Source of the DNA: Arthrobacter citreus
GTDB taxonomy: Bacteria; Actinomycetota; Actinomycetes; Actinomycetales; Micrococcaceae
Length of the DNA stretch: 64,000 nucleotides
Direction: 5' to 3'
Assembly (NCBI RefSeq): GCF_038405225.1
Contig: NZ_CP151657.1
Coordinates: 558,001 to 622,000, forward strand
In this document: positions 54,367 to 63,362 of the stretch, one piece after another
How positions within the stretch are numbered: the stretch's first letter is position 1
How the letters are laid out: each line of letters opens with the position of its first letter
Notes under the pieces: generated by a model
Told to the model about the DNA's origin: nothing
Database searches by the model: none
The model's input: the letters and a program-made list of their open reading frames with translations, nothing else
Position numbers and translations under genes: made by a program

Positions 54367-54448
54367 GTGTCCATGGTCGGCGGCGCATCCACAAAGAATA
54401 AGTGGCAGAAAGGACCATTACCGTCAAGATACTGCCATGCTGGTCCCC

Positions 54449-55444
54449 ATGCTCAGATCCGTAGCCCTGATAGTGCTCGACGGCGCCGCGCCGTTCGAGC
54501 TCAGCGTGATCGCCGAGGTCTTCGGGATCAACCGTTCGGACCGCGGGACCGGAGTCCCGGCCTTCGACTTCCGGATCTGCACCCCGGTGCCCGGGACAGT
54601 GCAGACCAAGACCGGATTCAGCATCAACATCGACACCGGGCTGGAAGCTGCCGCCGACGCGGACCTGGTGGTCGTGGCGCCGGTCGGAGATCACTGTCCG
54701 CCGCGGACGGGGGCGCCTTCCGAAGTGCTGGGCACCCTCCGGGATGCCGCGCTGCGGGGCGCCTGGGTGATGAGTATCTGCTCGGGAGCGTTTGTGCTTG
54801 CCGAAGCCGGGCTGCTGGACGGCCGCCGGGCAACCACGCACTGGATGTACTCCGCTGAACTGGCCGCAGCCTATCCCGCCGTCCGTGTGAACGAGGACGT
54901 GCTGTACGTGCAGGACGGAAAAATCATCACCAGTGCCGGCACCGCAGCAGGCATCGACGCCGCTTTGCATCTGGTGCGCCTGGAACTCGGGGCCAAAGCC
55001 GCCGCCGCCATTGCCCGGGACATGGTGGTTCCCCCGCACCGCGAAGGCGGGCAGGCGCAGTACATCGACAGGGCAGTGCCTGAGCTGGCCTGCGGGACCC
55101 TGGGCCCCGTCCTGGAGTGGGTGGGGGAGCATCTGGCCGAGGAGCACACGGTCAAGGAGATGGCCGGCCGGGCCGCCATGTCCCCGCGCACCTTCGCCCG
55201 CCGGTTCCGGGCCGAAACCGGCACGACTCCCGCCGCCTGGATCACTGCCCAGCGGGTCCTCCGGGCGCAGGAGCTGCTCGAAGACACCGATCTCAGCGTG
55301 GAGGAGGTGGCGGGGATCAGCGGTTTCGGGCAGCCGGAACTGCTGCGCCACCATTTCCACCGCAGTGTGGGAACCAGTCCGGCGGCCTACCGCAGGACGT
55401 TCCGCGGCACGAACCCGCGCCCTGCCGAAGCGGGGCGGGGGTGA
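54449..55444 (+). CDS. GlxA-family AraC-type regulator with DJ-1/PfpI domain
   Basis: 331 residues from ATG 54449 (MLRSVALIV); an in-frame ATG at 54437 is an alternative. N-terminal DJ-1/PfpI domain (1-about 185) with VALIVLDGAAPFELSVIAEVFG and SICSGAFVLAEAGLLDGRRATTHW, where a Cys sits in the usual nucleophile position. C-terminal AraC HTH (about 220-325): VKEMAGRAAMSPRTFARRFRAETG and VEEVAGISGFGQPELLRHHF. Such regulators control catabolic or stress genes; target unknown. GATACT 54428-54433 is a plausible -10 giving a very short leader. Confidence 0.88.
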   Translation: MLRSVALIVLDGAAPFELSVIAEVFGINRSDRGTGVPAFDFRICTPVPGTVQTKTGFSINIDTGLEAAADADLVVVAPVGDHCPPRTGAPSEVLGTLRDAALRGAWVMSICSGAFVLAEAGLLDGRRATTHWMYSAELAAAYPAVRVNEDVLYVQDGKIITSAGTAAGIDAALHLVRLELGAKAAAAIARDMVVPPHREGGQAQYIDRAVPELACGTLGPVLEWVGEHLAEEHTVKEMAGRAAMSPRTFARRFRAETGTTPAAWITAQRVLRAQELLEDTDLSVEEVAGISGFGQPELLRHHFHRSVGTSPAAYRRTFRGTNPRPAEAGRG

Positions 55445-55480
55445 GGAGAAAGCTCCGGAAAGGTTGCACCCGTTGCGTAC

Positions 55481-55498
55481 GTACCGTCCGGTCGGTAC
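55481..55498 (+). promoter_or_regulatory. TetR-type operator in the SDR-MaoC promoter
   Basis: GTACCGTCCGGTCGGTAC is an 18-bp palindrome with a single mismatched pair. It lies between a possible -35 (TTGCGT, 55474-55479) and -10 (TACGCT, 55496-55501; spacing 16), so binding would block RNA polymerase. It shares 13 of 16 bases with the site upstream of the TetR gene at 63363-63378. Confidence 0.7.
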
Positions 55499-55538
55499 GC
55501 TCGGCGGACAGCGTGATCCAGCTACTCAAGGGAGAGAC

Positions 55539-56312
55539 ATGACCGAGGTTCCGGCACCACCTGTTCAGCGCACCGCCGTCGTTACGGGAGCGGGACGCGG
55601 CATCGGCGCCGCCGTTGCCGCCCGGCTCGCGGCTGACGGCCACCGCGTGGCCGTCCTTGACCTCCGCGAAGAAGACACCGCGGGCACGGTTGAGGCCATC
55701 AACAACTCGGGCGGCAAGGCGGTGGGGGTGGGTGCTGATGTGTCCGACGCCGACGCCGTTGACGCCGCCGTGGCCCGCATCACCGAAGAGCTCGGCGCAC
55801 CCACGATCCTCGTCAATAACGCCGGCATCCTGCGGGACAACCTGCTGTTCAAGATGACCGAGACGGACTGGGATGCGGTCATGGGCGTCCACCTGCGCGG
55901 AGCATTTCTGATGAGCCGCGCCGTGCAGGTCCACCAGGTGCGGGAAAAATGGGGGCGGATCGTCAACCTGTCCAGCACCTCCGCGCTGGGCAACCGGGGG
56001 CAGGCCAACTATTCCGCGGCCAAGGCCGGGCTGCAGGGCTTCACCAAAACCCTGGCCATCGAACTGGGCCGGTACAACGTGACGGTCAACGCCATTGCGC
56101 CGGGCCTGATCGAAACCGACATGACCCGGTCCACGGCGGAACGGATGGGTGTTGCCTACGAAGATTTCATGGCGCGCGCAGCCGCTGACATTCCGGTGGG
56201 ACGGACGGGAAAGCCCGCCGACATCGCGGCGGCGGCATCATTTTTTGTCCGGGAAGAAGCATCCTTCGTCTCCGGACAGGTGCTCTATGTCGCCGGCGGA
56301 CCGAGAGGCTGA
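55539..56312 (+). CDS. SDR, 3-oxoacyl-(acyl carrier)/3-hydroxyacyl-CoA reductase type (FabG-like)
   Basis: 257 residues from ATG 55539 (AAGGGAGAGAC upstream). TGAGRGIGAAVAARLA (NADP/NAD binding), NNAGILRDNLLFKMTE, catalytic Ser in NLSSTSALGNRGQANYSAAKAG (Y-x-x-x-K) and ETDMTRS are FabG motifs. With the neighbouring MaoC hydratase it could interconvert 3-oxo, 3-hydroxy and 2-enoyl thioesters in a catabolic pathway. The upstream TetR palindrome ties it to the liv operon. Confidence 0.88.
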   Translation: MTEVPAPPVQRTAVVTGAGRGIGAAVAARLAADGHRVAVLDLREEDTAGTVEAINNSGGKAVGVGADVSDADAVDAAVARITEELGAPTILVNNAGILRDNLLFKMTETDWDAVMGVHLRGAFLMSRAVQVHQVREKWGRIVNLSSTSALGNRGQANYSAAKAGLQGFTKTLAIELGRYNVTVNAIAPGLIETDMTRSTAERMGVAYEDFMARAAADIPVGRTGKPADIAAAASFFVREEASFVSGQVLYVAGGPRG

Positions 56313-56314
56313 CA

Positions 56315-56767
56315 ATGGCACACTTTACTTCCGTGGAGGAGCTGGAGTCCGCCGTCGGGCAGCGGGAAACCAGCGAATGGATCACCATCGACCAGGAACG
56401 CATCAGCCGGTTCGCCGACGCCACCGACGACCACCAGTGGATCCACCTCGACCCGGAGCGTGCTGCCGCGGGGCCCTTCGGAACCACCATTGCCCACGGT
56501 TTCCTGGTCCTGTCGCTGCTGCCGGCGCTGACGGCCGGACGGCTGAGCGTGGACGGAGCGGTCATGGGCATCAACTACGGGCTGGACCATGTGCGGTTTC
56601 CCCATCCGGTTCCAGTCAATGGCCGGGTGCGTGCGGTGTCCGAACTGGCAAAGGTTGAAACCACCCGCCAGGGCATCCGAATCGTCACGGGAATCACCAT
56701 TGAGCTGGAGGGGGCGGACAAGCCGTCCGTCGTCGCTGAATGGATCACCCTGTATGTCCTGGGCTGA
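56315..56767 (+). CDS. MaoC-family (R)-enoyl-CoA hydratase
   Basis: 150 residues, 2 nt after the SDR stop. DQERISRFADATDDHQWIHLDPERAAAGPFGTTIAHGFLVLSLLP carries the hydratase-2 motif (Asp and His in D-x-x-Q-W-I-H and the G-x-x-IAHGF loop). The hot-dog fold would hydrate 2-enoyl-CoA to (R)-3-hydroxyacyl-CoA. It forms an operon with the SDR, ending at the shared terminator 56821-56859. Confidence 0.92.
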   Translation: MAHFTSVEELESAVGQRETSEWITIDQERISRFADATDDHQWIHLDPERAAAGPFGTTIAHGFLVLSLLPALTAGRLSVDGAVMGINYGLDHVRFPHPVPVNGRVRAVSELAKVETTRQGIRIVTGITIELEGADKPSVVAEWITLYVLG

Positions 56768-56790
56768 GCGCTGATGACCCAATGAGCGAA

Positions 56791-56859
56791 GGGTCCCCAT
56801 GAACAAGGGGACCCCATGAAAAAAGGGACCTGCCCGTCCACCACGGGCAGGTCCCTTTC
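56791..56859 (+). terminator. Bidirectional terminator shared by the two converging operons
   Basis: A strong 16-bp stem (56822-56837 with 56843-56858) flanked by A and T runs, preceded by a second small stem GGGTCCCC/GGGGACCC (56791-56798 and 56807-56814). It separates maoC from livK, whose stop is only 36 nt away, and can stop both transcripts. Confidence 0.9.
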
Positions 56860-56894
56860 TTCATGTTCCGGCGACCGCATGCGGCCGCCGGTGC

Positions 56895-58169
56895 CTACTG
56901 CGGAATGCCGTTTTCCGGCATGGCGGGACGTTCCTCGGTGTAGGGGCTGACCGAGTCGCCTTCCACCGCATACGGAGTTCCGGTGTAGGACTGCACGCCG
57001 CCGGAGACGAGAGTGATCATTCCTCCCGTGTAACCGGCATGGCTGTCAGCACTGAAGCCCAGCGGGACGTGCCCGTTGCCTTTGACGTTGCCCGATTCCA
57101 GGGCTTCCAGCAGGGAATCCCGCGTCGGGTTCTCGCCGGCTTCATGCAGCGCCTCAACAAAGAGGTAACCAAGGGACATCCCGAAGATCGTATTGCCGTC
57201 AAACGCCGCCCCCGGGTTGTACTCCTCGTTGATTTCCTTGAACTTTTCCGTCCATTCGTCCGCTTCGTCGGAGTAGGCCGGAAGGTAATTGGCGCTGATG
57301 AACCCTTCCAGGAGCTTGTCCGTGTTTTCGCCAAGGTAGCTCGACAGGGTGTTGTAGTCGCCGCCCGCTGATGACGCCGCCCACTTCGGGAAGTAGCCAA
57401 GCTTGGCGGCGGTTCCGATGGCCTGGGCGCTGAAGCCGTTGATCGAGGCCAGGAAGTTCACCTCGCAGCCGGCCGCCTGCATGGCGCTGATCTGGGCTGC
57501 AACGTCAGTGTTGGCGGTGGAATACACCTGTGAACTGGCAAGCCCGTCACTGCCCAGCGCCGCTTCGAGTCCGGTCTTGAAGTCCGCCCCAAAATCGTCG
57601 TCCTGTCCAAACAAGCAATAGGTGGCGTCAGGGAATTCCTCCTGCACGTAGGTGGCCAGGACCTTGGACTCGGTGTCGTAGTCCTGCATAAAGCCGTAGG
57701 TGTAGGGGTACTCCTCCGGCTGGTTCCAGGTGGGGCTCCCGGAGGCGACAAAGAGGTCCGGAACCTCGTTGTCGTTCAGGAAATCCAGCACCGAGCTGTG
57801 CGGGGGAGTGCCCAGTCCGCCGAGGATCGCGAACACTTCGTCCTGGAGCACCAGCTCCCGCACCACGCTTTGCGTGTTGGCCGGGTTATAGCCGTCGTCC
57901 TTGACGCTGTACTCAATGCTGCGGCCATGGACTCCGCCGTTGTCATTGACGTAGTCGAAATAGGCCTTCGTTGCCGGCGATATGGACGAGTATCCGGAGG
58001 CAGCCGGTCCCGTCAACGGCTGGTGGGTGCCCACCGTGACGGTGGTGTCGGTAATCCCGGGGACGTCTTCAGCGGCTGCCGGTTCGCCGTCTCCGGAGGA
58101 ACCGCAGGCTCCCAGGACGAGGGCCGCCGTGACTGCGGCGGCAAGGACTGAGTACTTGGAACTGGTCAT
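56895..58169 (-). CDS. livK: Branched-chain-amino-acid-type ABC substrate-binding lipoprotein
   Basis: 424 residues from ATG 58169 (GAAAGG upstream). Signal and lipobox VLGACGSSG, then the periplasmic-binding-protein type 1 fold: VTVGTHQPLTGPAASGYSSIS, NDNGGVHGRSIEYSVKDDGYNP, VFAILGGLGTPPHSSVLDFL. These fit Peripla_BP_6 receptors for amino acids or small aromatic/branched carboxylates. The location with SDR, MaoC and oxidoreductase favours a carboxylate. Last gene of the liv operon; ATGA overlap with livM. Confidence 0.9.
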   Translation of the reverse strand: MTSSKYSVLAAAVTAALVLGACGSSGDGEPAAAEDVPGITDTTVTVGTHQPLTGPAASGYSSISPATKAYFDYVNDNGGVHGRSIEYSVKDDGYNPANTQSVVRELVLQDEVFAILGGLGTPPHSSVLDFLNDNEVPDLFVASGSPTWNQPEEYPYTYGFMQDYDTESKVLATYVQEEFPDATYCLFGQDDDFGADFKTGLEAALGSDGLASSQVYSTANTDVAAQISAMQAAGCEVNFLASINGFSAQAIGTAAKLGYFPKWAASSAGGDYNTLSSYLGENTDKLLEGFISANYLPAYSDEADEWTEKFKEINEEYNPGAAFDGNTIFGMSLGYLFVEALHEAGENPTRDSLLEALESGNVKGNGHVPLGFSADSHAGYTGGMITLVSGGVQSYTGTPYAVEGDSVSPYTEERPAMPENGIPQ

Positions 58170-59251
58170 GGCTGGCCTTTCGTAGTGGTGAGTTGCGGTT
58201 GCAGGGGAAGCGTTGAGGGTGCCGGAGCGGCGGTGGGGTGCCTGCCGCGGACCCGGCGTGCCGCGGTGGACAGCAGTCCCTGGATGCCGCGCGGAGCGAG
58301 CAGGATCACCAGGACGAGGATGGTGCCGAACACCGCGATGGCCAGGTTTCCGTCCAGCCGCTGTGCGGCGTCGGCGGACACCGGAAGGTCTGCGGTGAAG
58401 GAATTGATGGAGTGGGGCAGGAACACCATGATCAGGGCACCCCATACGGCGCCGGTGAGGGAACCGATGCCGCCGATGACGGCCGCCATCAGCAGGTACA
58501 GGGACAGGACCAGGGAGTACGCTCCGGGACTGGCGCTTTGGGTGATGTAGGCGAGGAGCCCGCCGCCCAACCCGGCAGCGGCCGCGCTGACGGTGAAGGA
58601 GATGATCTTGGTCCGGGCCACGTTCACTCCGGACAGCGCTGCGGCCGCATCATTGTCCCGCACGGCCCGCAGCTGGCGGCCGAAGCGTCCGCGCAGCAGG
58701 TTGTTCAGCACGGCCATGACGGCGACGGCGCAGAGGATGGCCAGCCAGGACTGCCACTGTTCGTTGCTGACGATGCCACGGAGGGCTGCCGGACGCTTTT
58801 CCACCGTGATCCACAGTCCCTGGTCGCCGCCGAGCACTCCGGAGAACGTGCTGGTGACCGCGGGAATGGCCACGACAAGTGCGAGCGTGAAGCCGGCGAG
58901 GTACGGGCCGTGCAGCCGTCCCGCGGCGCAGCCGATGATCAGCCCCAGCACTGCGGCTCCCAGGACAGCCGCGGCAAGCGGGGCCAGCAGAAGGACCGGA
59001 CCTTCGATTCCTGACTCCGCCATGGCGTTGGCGCAGAGTGCGTAGCTGTAGGCGCCGCCGGCCATCAGCGCCGCCTGCCCGAGCGAAAGCTGCCCGCCGC
59101 TGCCGGTGAGCACGGTCAGCCCGGCAACCGCGCACAGGTAGGCGCACACGGTGGCCAGCTGGTAGGACACAAAAGGTTCGAGCCCGAAGGTCAGGCCGAT
59201 CAGGGCTGCCGCGGCTGCGGCGGCCAGCAGCAGGGATTTGAGCGGATTCAT
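58166..59251 (-). CDS. livM: Liv-type ABC permease LivM
   Basis: 361 residues from ATG 59251. About ten helices; CAYLCAVAGLTVLTGSGGQLSLGQAALMAGGAYSYAL is the conserved LivM entry motif (L-x-G-x-x-G-Q-x-S-L-G-x-A), and VRDNDAAAALSGVNVARTKIISFTVSAAAAGLGG is the EAA-like segment. It pairs with LivH to form the channel. Pro/Thr-rich C-terminal tail of about 30 residues. Overlaps both neighbours by 4 nt. Confidence 0.92.
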   Translation of the reverse strand: MNPLKSLLLAAAAAAALIGLTFGLEPFVSYQLATVCAYLCAVAGLTVLTGSGGQLSLGQAALMAGGAYSYALCANAMAESGIEGPVLLLAPLAAAVLGAAVLGLIIGCAAGRLHGPYLAGFTLALVVAIPAVTSTFSGVLGGDQGLWITVEKRPAALRGIVSNEQWQSWLAILCAVAVMAVLNNLLRGRFGRQLRAVRDNDAAAALSGVNVARTKIISFTVSAAAAGLGGGLLAYITQSASPGAYSLVLSLYLLMAAVIGGIGSLTGAVWGALIMVFLPHSINSFTADLPVSADAAQRLDGNLAIAVFGTILVLVILLAPRGIQGLLSTAARRVRGRHPTAAPAPSTLPLQPQLTTTKGQP

Positions 59252-60126
59252 ACCGTGCGCTCCTTCGTCAGGGAAAACAGTCCGGCGGGGCGCAGGAGCA
59301 GCACCGCCAGGAGAAGGACCAGCACTGCGATGGGGGCCAGCGTGGCGCCGAGGTAGCCGCTGACCCAGCTGAGCACCACTCCCACCGCCAGGCCGCCGGC
59401 AACGGCGCCGCCGGCGGAGTCCAGGCCGCCCACCACGGCCACCGTGAACGCATACACAAACACGGTGTCCACGGCGTGCGGATTCAAACCGAGCTCGGTG
59501 GGAATGATCAGCAGGGCGGCCAGGGCGCCCACGGCCGAGGACAGCGCCCAGCCCAGTGTCAGCATGCGGGAGGACCGCACTCCCAGCAGCCGTGCCAGAT
59601 CGGGGGCGAAGGCGGCGGCGCGCAGCCGAAGTCCCAGGGACGTCTTGGTGAAAAGCAGCGCCAGCCCGCCGACAATCACGGCGATACACGCGAAGATGAA
59701 CAGGTCGTAGGGGGAAACGGCGCTGATGCCTCCGACGGAAAGCGGGGACGTGCTGAAGGGCGTGGACATGGCCCGGTAGCCGTTGCCGAAGATCATGCCC
59801 AGGATCGCCTGGATCACCAGGAGCAGTCCGAGGCCGGCTATGACGGAATTCAGCGGGGACGTGTTTCCCACGAAGCGCATCACGGTCCGCTCCACGAGGG
59901 CGCCCAGGAGCAGGCCCGCGGCGACGGCGGAGGCCAGTCCCAGCCAGTAGCTGCCGGTGGCGCTGGTGACGGTGAAGGCCACGTAGGTGGTGGCCACAGC
60001 CATGGCTCCCTGGGCGAAGTTCACAATGCGGGCAGCGCGCCAGATAATGACCAGCGACAGCGCAAAAGCTGCCAGCACGGCTCCGCGGGCGAGGCCGTCA
60101 ACGGTGAGGAAGAGAAATCTGTCCAT
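59248..60126 (-). CDS. livH: Liv-type ABC permease LivH
   Basis: 292 residues. DGLARGAVLAAFALSLVIIWRAARIVNFAQGAMAVATTYVAF is the LivH signature (x-x-N-F-A-Q-G-x-x). About eight helices; FAPDLARLLGVRSSRMLTLGWALSS resembles the EAA loop. Start ATG 60126 overlaps the livF stop by one nt. Its ligands are defined by LivK. Confidence 0.92.
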   Translation of the reverse strand: MDRFLFLTVDGLARGAVLAAFALSLVIIWRAARIVNFAQGAMAVATTYVAFTVTSATGSYWLGLASAVAAGLLLGALVERTVMRFVGNTSPLNSVIAGLGLLLVIQAILGMIFGNGYRAMSTPFSTSPLSVGGISAVSPYDLFIFACIAVIVGGLALLFTKTSLGLRLRAAAFAPDLARLLGVRSSRMLTLGWALSSAVGALAALLIIPTELGLNPHAVDTVFVYAFTVAVVGGLDSAGGAVAGGLAVGVVLSWVSGYLGATLAPIAVLVLLLAVLLLRPAGLFSLTKERTV

Positions 60127-60842
60127 CAGAACCCCAAGTAGGTGTGGCGGAGATCGGTGTCCGCGGCCAGGTCGGCGGCGGGGCGGGAGGCAACTATGTT
60201 GCCCAGGCTGAGGACGACGCCGTCATCGGCAACGGCGAGGGCACTGCGGACGTTTTGCTCAATCAGCAGGACCGTCAGTCCGGTGTCGTCGCGCAGTCCG
60301 CGCAGCAGCCCCAGGATCTGGGCGGTGATGCGCGGAGCCAGGCCCAGCGAGGGTTCATCCAGGAGGAGCAGCCGCGGGTCTGCCATCAGCGCCCGGCCCA
60401 GGGCCAGCATTTGGCGCTCGCCGCCGGACAGCTGGTGGCCTGCGGCGCGGCGGCGGCGGTCCAGCGGTTCGAAGAGTTCGTACATCCGTGTGAGCAGGGC
60501 CGCTGCGGCAGCGCGGTCCCGGCGCCATAGTCCGCCGAGGCGCAGGTTCTCATCGACGGTGAGTTCGGTAATGACTCCGCGTCCTTCCGGGACCAGGGCA
60601 ATGCCGCGGCGCACCATGTCCTCAACCCTGACGCCGGCAAGGTCCGATCCGTCGAAGCGGATGCTGCCGCCCGTGGGCCGCAGCTGGCCGACGACGGTGC
60701 GCAGCAGCGTGGTTTTGCCGGCACCGTTTGCCCCGACGACGGCGGTTATGCTGCCGGCCTCCACGGTGAGGCTGATGCCGTGCAGAACGGGGACGGGTCC
60801 GTAACCGGCGCTCACGTCGTCCAGGACCAGGAGGGCGCTCAT
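60126..60842 (-). CDS. livF: Liv-type ABC ATP-binding protein LivF
   Basis: 238 residues. VSAGYGPVPVLHGISLTVEAGSITAVVGANGAGKTTLLRT (Walker A GANGAGKTT), IALVPEGRGVITELTVDENLRLG, LSGGERQMLALGRALMADP and LLLDEPSLGLAPRI are LivF hallmarks. ATGA overlap with livG. It energises the LivHM channel with LivG. Confidence 0.94.
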   Translation of the reverse strand: MSALLVLDDVSAGYGPVPVLHGISLTVEAGSITAVVGANGAGKTTLLRTVVGQLRPTGGSIRFDGSDLAGVRVEDMVRRGIALVPEGRGVITELTVDENLRLGGLWRRDRAAAAALLTRMYELFEPLDRRRRAAGHQLSGGERQMLALGRALMADPRLLLLDEPSLGLAPRITAQILGLLRGLRDDTGLTVLLIEQNVRSALAVADDGVVLSLGNIVASRPAADLAADTDLRHTYLGF

Positions 60843-61633
60843 ACCGGCTCCACCCCCAGGTAGGCGTCGGTGACGGCTGGATTGGCTCCGATCTCCGCGG
60901 GTGTGCCCTCGGCGATCAGCTTGCCGAAGTCCAGGACCGCGATGCGCTCGCAGACACTCATGACCAGGTCAACGTGGTGCTCCACGAGCACCACGGAGCA
61001 GCCCGTGGCGCCAATGGTGCGGATGATTTCCGCCAGCTCATCAATGTCTTCGTGAGCGAGCCCGCCGGCGGGTTCGTCCAGCAGCAGCAGGCGGGGTGAT
61101 CCCGCCAGGGCGCGTGCCAGAGCCACCTTCTTGCGGACCCCGTACGGCAGGGTGTCCGGCAGTGCTGCGGCGTGGCCGGCTATGCCCAGTCCGTCCAGGG
61201 CTTGGAGGGCGCGGTTGCGAAGCTGTGCTTCCCCGCGCCGGGAACGGGGCAGCGCCAGTCCGTCCGCCAATGCGCCGTGGCGGGCGGTGCCTTCCAGCCC
61301 GAGCAGAACGTTTTCCAGAACCGTGAGGCCGGAAAACAGTCCCAGGCCCTGGAGGGTGCGGGAAACGCCGTGGTGGATGAGGCGGTGGGGGCTGGGCCGG
61401 AAGGCCGCGCCGTCGAGCTCCAGAGAACCGGAGGCCGGAGTGTTGAAGCCGCACACAACGTTGAAAAGAGTGGTTTTGCCCGCCCCGTTGGGGCCGATGA
61501 TGCCAACCACGGCCCCTGCCGGGACGGCGAAGGTCACCGCATCCAGGGCGGTGAGACCGCCGAACTTCACGCTGATGCCGCGGAAGTACAGCCGGGGGAT
61601 CGGAACCGACTGGTCGGTATGTTGCACTGCCAT
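60839..61633 (-). CDS. livG: Liv-type ABC ATP-binding protein LivG
   Basis: 264 residues. GPNGAGKTTLFNVVCGF (Walker A), VSRTLQGLGLFSGLTVLENVLLGLE, the signature is weak here (LPYGVRKKVALARALAG), and Walker B LLLLDEPAGGLAHEDIDEL. The KK in place of a canonical LSGGQ core is typical of LivG. It starts 99 nt after the oxidoreductase stop, so it may be read from the tetR promoter. Confidence 0.92.
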   Translation of the reverse strand: MAVQHTDQSVPIPRLYFRGISVKFGGLTALDAVTFAVPAGAVVGIIGPNGAGKTTLFNVVCGFNTPASGSLELDGAAFRPSPHRLIHHGVSRTLQGLGLFSGLTVLENVLLGLEGTARHGALADGLALPRSRRGEAQLRNRALQALDGLGIAGHAAALPDTLPYGVRKKVALARALAGSPRLLLLDEPAGGLAHEDIDELAEIIRTIGATGCSVVLVEHHVDLVMSVCERIAVLDFGKLIAEGTPAEIGANPAVTDAYLGVEPV

Positions 61634-61732
61634 AAGGACTCCGTTGTCTCGTTAATGGTTGCCGTGCTGGTGCTCGTGAATCGTTGTTTTGCGGAAATCG
61701 TGGACGTCCTGCCGAACAGGCGGGCGCAGCGG

Positions 61733-62707
61733 CTACAGGGCCAGCACCACCCGCCCTGCGGTCAGTCCATCGCCGAGGCGCTGCACGGCTCCGGGCGCCT
61801 CGGCAAACGGAACGGTTTCAGTGACCAGCGGACGGACCAGGCCCTTGTCCGCCAAAAGAGTGAGTTGCTCGTGAACCTCTTTCACCAGTTCCGGCGCACG
61901 CTTGGTGTAGAGCGCCCAGTGCAGGCCCAGCAGGGAGTAGTTCTTGACGAGCGCATGGTTCATGCGTGCGCTCTGCAGGGTTCCGGCGGCAAAGCCAACC
62001 ACCACGATCCGGCCTTCGAAGGCGATGCAGCGGGTGGAGCGGTCAAAGGTTTCTCCGCCCACGGGATCGTAGATGACGTCGGCGCCGCGTCCCCCGGTGG
62101 CCGTGTTGACTACCTCCACGAAGTCCTCGGTGGTGCGGTTCACCACGATGTCGGCGCCCGCCTCTTCGGCGACCCGGCGTTTGGCTTCATTGCCAACCAC
62201 GCCGATCACCCTGGCGCCGGCGGCCTTGCCCAGCTGCACGGCCGCCGTGCCAACACCGCCGGCGGCGGCATGCACCAGCAGTGTCTCTCCGGGGGCGATC
62301 CGCGCCCGGCGGTGAAGGCCGAAGTACCCGGTCTGGTAACCGATGCACAGGGCCGCGGCCTCGGCGTCGGACAGGGATTCCGGGGCCGGGAAGACAGCTG
62401 CCGCGGGAACCTGCACCTGCTCGGCCATCACGCCAAGATGCGAGGCAATCACGCGGTCACCGAGCGAAATCCCCGTGACGCCGTCGCCGATTGCCGTAAC
62501 GGTGCCGCACAGCTCAATGCCCGGGATGAAGGGCAGCGCCGGTTTTTCCTGGTACAGGCCGCGGCAGAGCAGCACATCCGGGAAATTCAGGGCGACGGCG
62601 CGGGTGGCCAGCACCACCGTGCCCGGCATGGCCTCGGGTGCGGGCAGTTCGGCCAGGTGAAGGGCATCGCGCGGTTCGGCGAGGGTGGTGACGTTCCAGG
62701 CTTTCAT
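61733..62707 (-). CDS. NADPH:quinone oxidoreductase-like MDR
   Basis: 324 residues. MKAWNVTTLAEPRDALHLAELPAPE start, NFPDVLLCRGLYQ, HAAAGGVGTAAVQLGKAAGARVIGVV (Rossmann) and IVVVGFAAGTLQSARMNHALVKNYSLLGLHW are motifs of the zinc-free quinone-oxidoreductase/acryloyl-CoA-reductase-like group. It may reduce an enoyl intermediate or quinone. Start ATG 62707 overlaps the TetR stop (ATGA), so it is the regulator's first target. Confidence 0.88.
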   Translation of the reverse strand: MKAWNVTTLAEPRDALHLAELPAPEAMPGTVVLATRAVALNFPDVLLCRGLYQEKPALPFIPGIELCGTVTAIGDGVTGISLGDRVIASHLGVMAEQVQVPAAAVFPAPESLSDAEAAALCIGYQTGYFGLHRRARIAPGETLLVHAAAGGVGTAAVQLGKAAGARVIGVVGNEAKRRVAEEAGADIVVNRTTEDFVEVVNTATGGRGADVIYDPVGGETFDRSTRCIAFEGRIVVVGFAAGTLQSARMNHALVKNYSLLGLHWALYTKRAPELVKEVHEQLTLLADKGLVRPLVTETVPFAEAPGAVQRLGDGLTAGRVVLAL

Positions 62708-63303
62708 TCGGATGATCCTTCGGGTAGGGCGGGCCGCAGGCCGGCAAGGTACAGATCAGTCAGTTGCTTCGCGACCTGGTGCTTCGTCAGCGGCCCGGAG
62801 GGCTGGTACCAGAACGAGAGGTAGTGCGGGTTGGCGAAAAAGTTGGCCACGAGGACGGCCGTCGGGATGTCGGTGCGGAAGATGCCCTCTTCGCGGCCGC
62901 GGGCGATCAGTGCGCCGAAGACCTCGTTGTAGCGGCGGCGGCGGTCCTTCACGGCTTCCATCCGGTCGGGACTGAGCATGTGCTGGGACCGGAAGAATAC
63001 GGTGCCTTCACGAATCCAATCGATCGAGGTGACGATGACGTCTTCGCAGACCAGCCGGACGGTCTGCTCCACGGGCAGGCCGCGGGCCGTGATTTCGGTG
63101 AGGTTGTGGTGCTGCAGGGTGAGGATCCGGTCGTAGATGTCGAAGAGCAGATCATCCTTGGAATTGAAGTAGTGGTACAGGGCGCCCTTGGTGACGCCGG
63201 CGGCATCGACGATCTGCTGCACGCTGGTCCTGGCGTAGCCTTGGCTGGAAAAGAGCTCCACGGAAACGCGGGCCAGTTCTTCCTTGATGTTCATGGTCTT
63301 CAT
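62704..63303 (-). CDS. TetR-family transcriptional regulator
   Basis: 199 residues from ATG 63303 (MKTMNIKEELARV; an ATG at 63294 is an alternative). N-terminal HTH: VELFSSQGYARTSVQQIVDAAGVTKGALYHYFNSKDDLL. The C-terminal ligand domain (about 60-199) includes REGTVFFRSQHMLSPDRMEAVKDRRRRYNEVF, resembling FadR/KstR2-type acyl-CoA-responsive regulators. It leads the operon with the oxidoreductase and liv genes. Palindrome at 63363-63378 suits autorepression. Confidence 0.9.
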   Translation of the reverse strand: MKTMNIKEELARVSVELFSSQGYARTSVQQIVDAAGVTKGALYHYFNSKDDLLFDIYDRILTLQHHNLTEITARGLPVEQTVRLVCEDVIVTSIDWIREGTVFFRSQHMLSPDRMEAVKDRRRRYNEVFGALIARGREEGIFRTDIPTAVLVANFFANPHYLSFWYQPSGPLTKHQVAKQLTDLYLAGLRPALPEGSSE

Positions 63304-63362
63304 GCGGGTGTTCCGTGTTTCTCGTGGAGTCTCGTGCCGGAATGCCGCCGGGTGAACCCGGG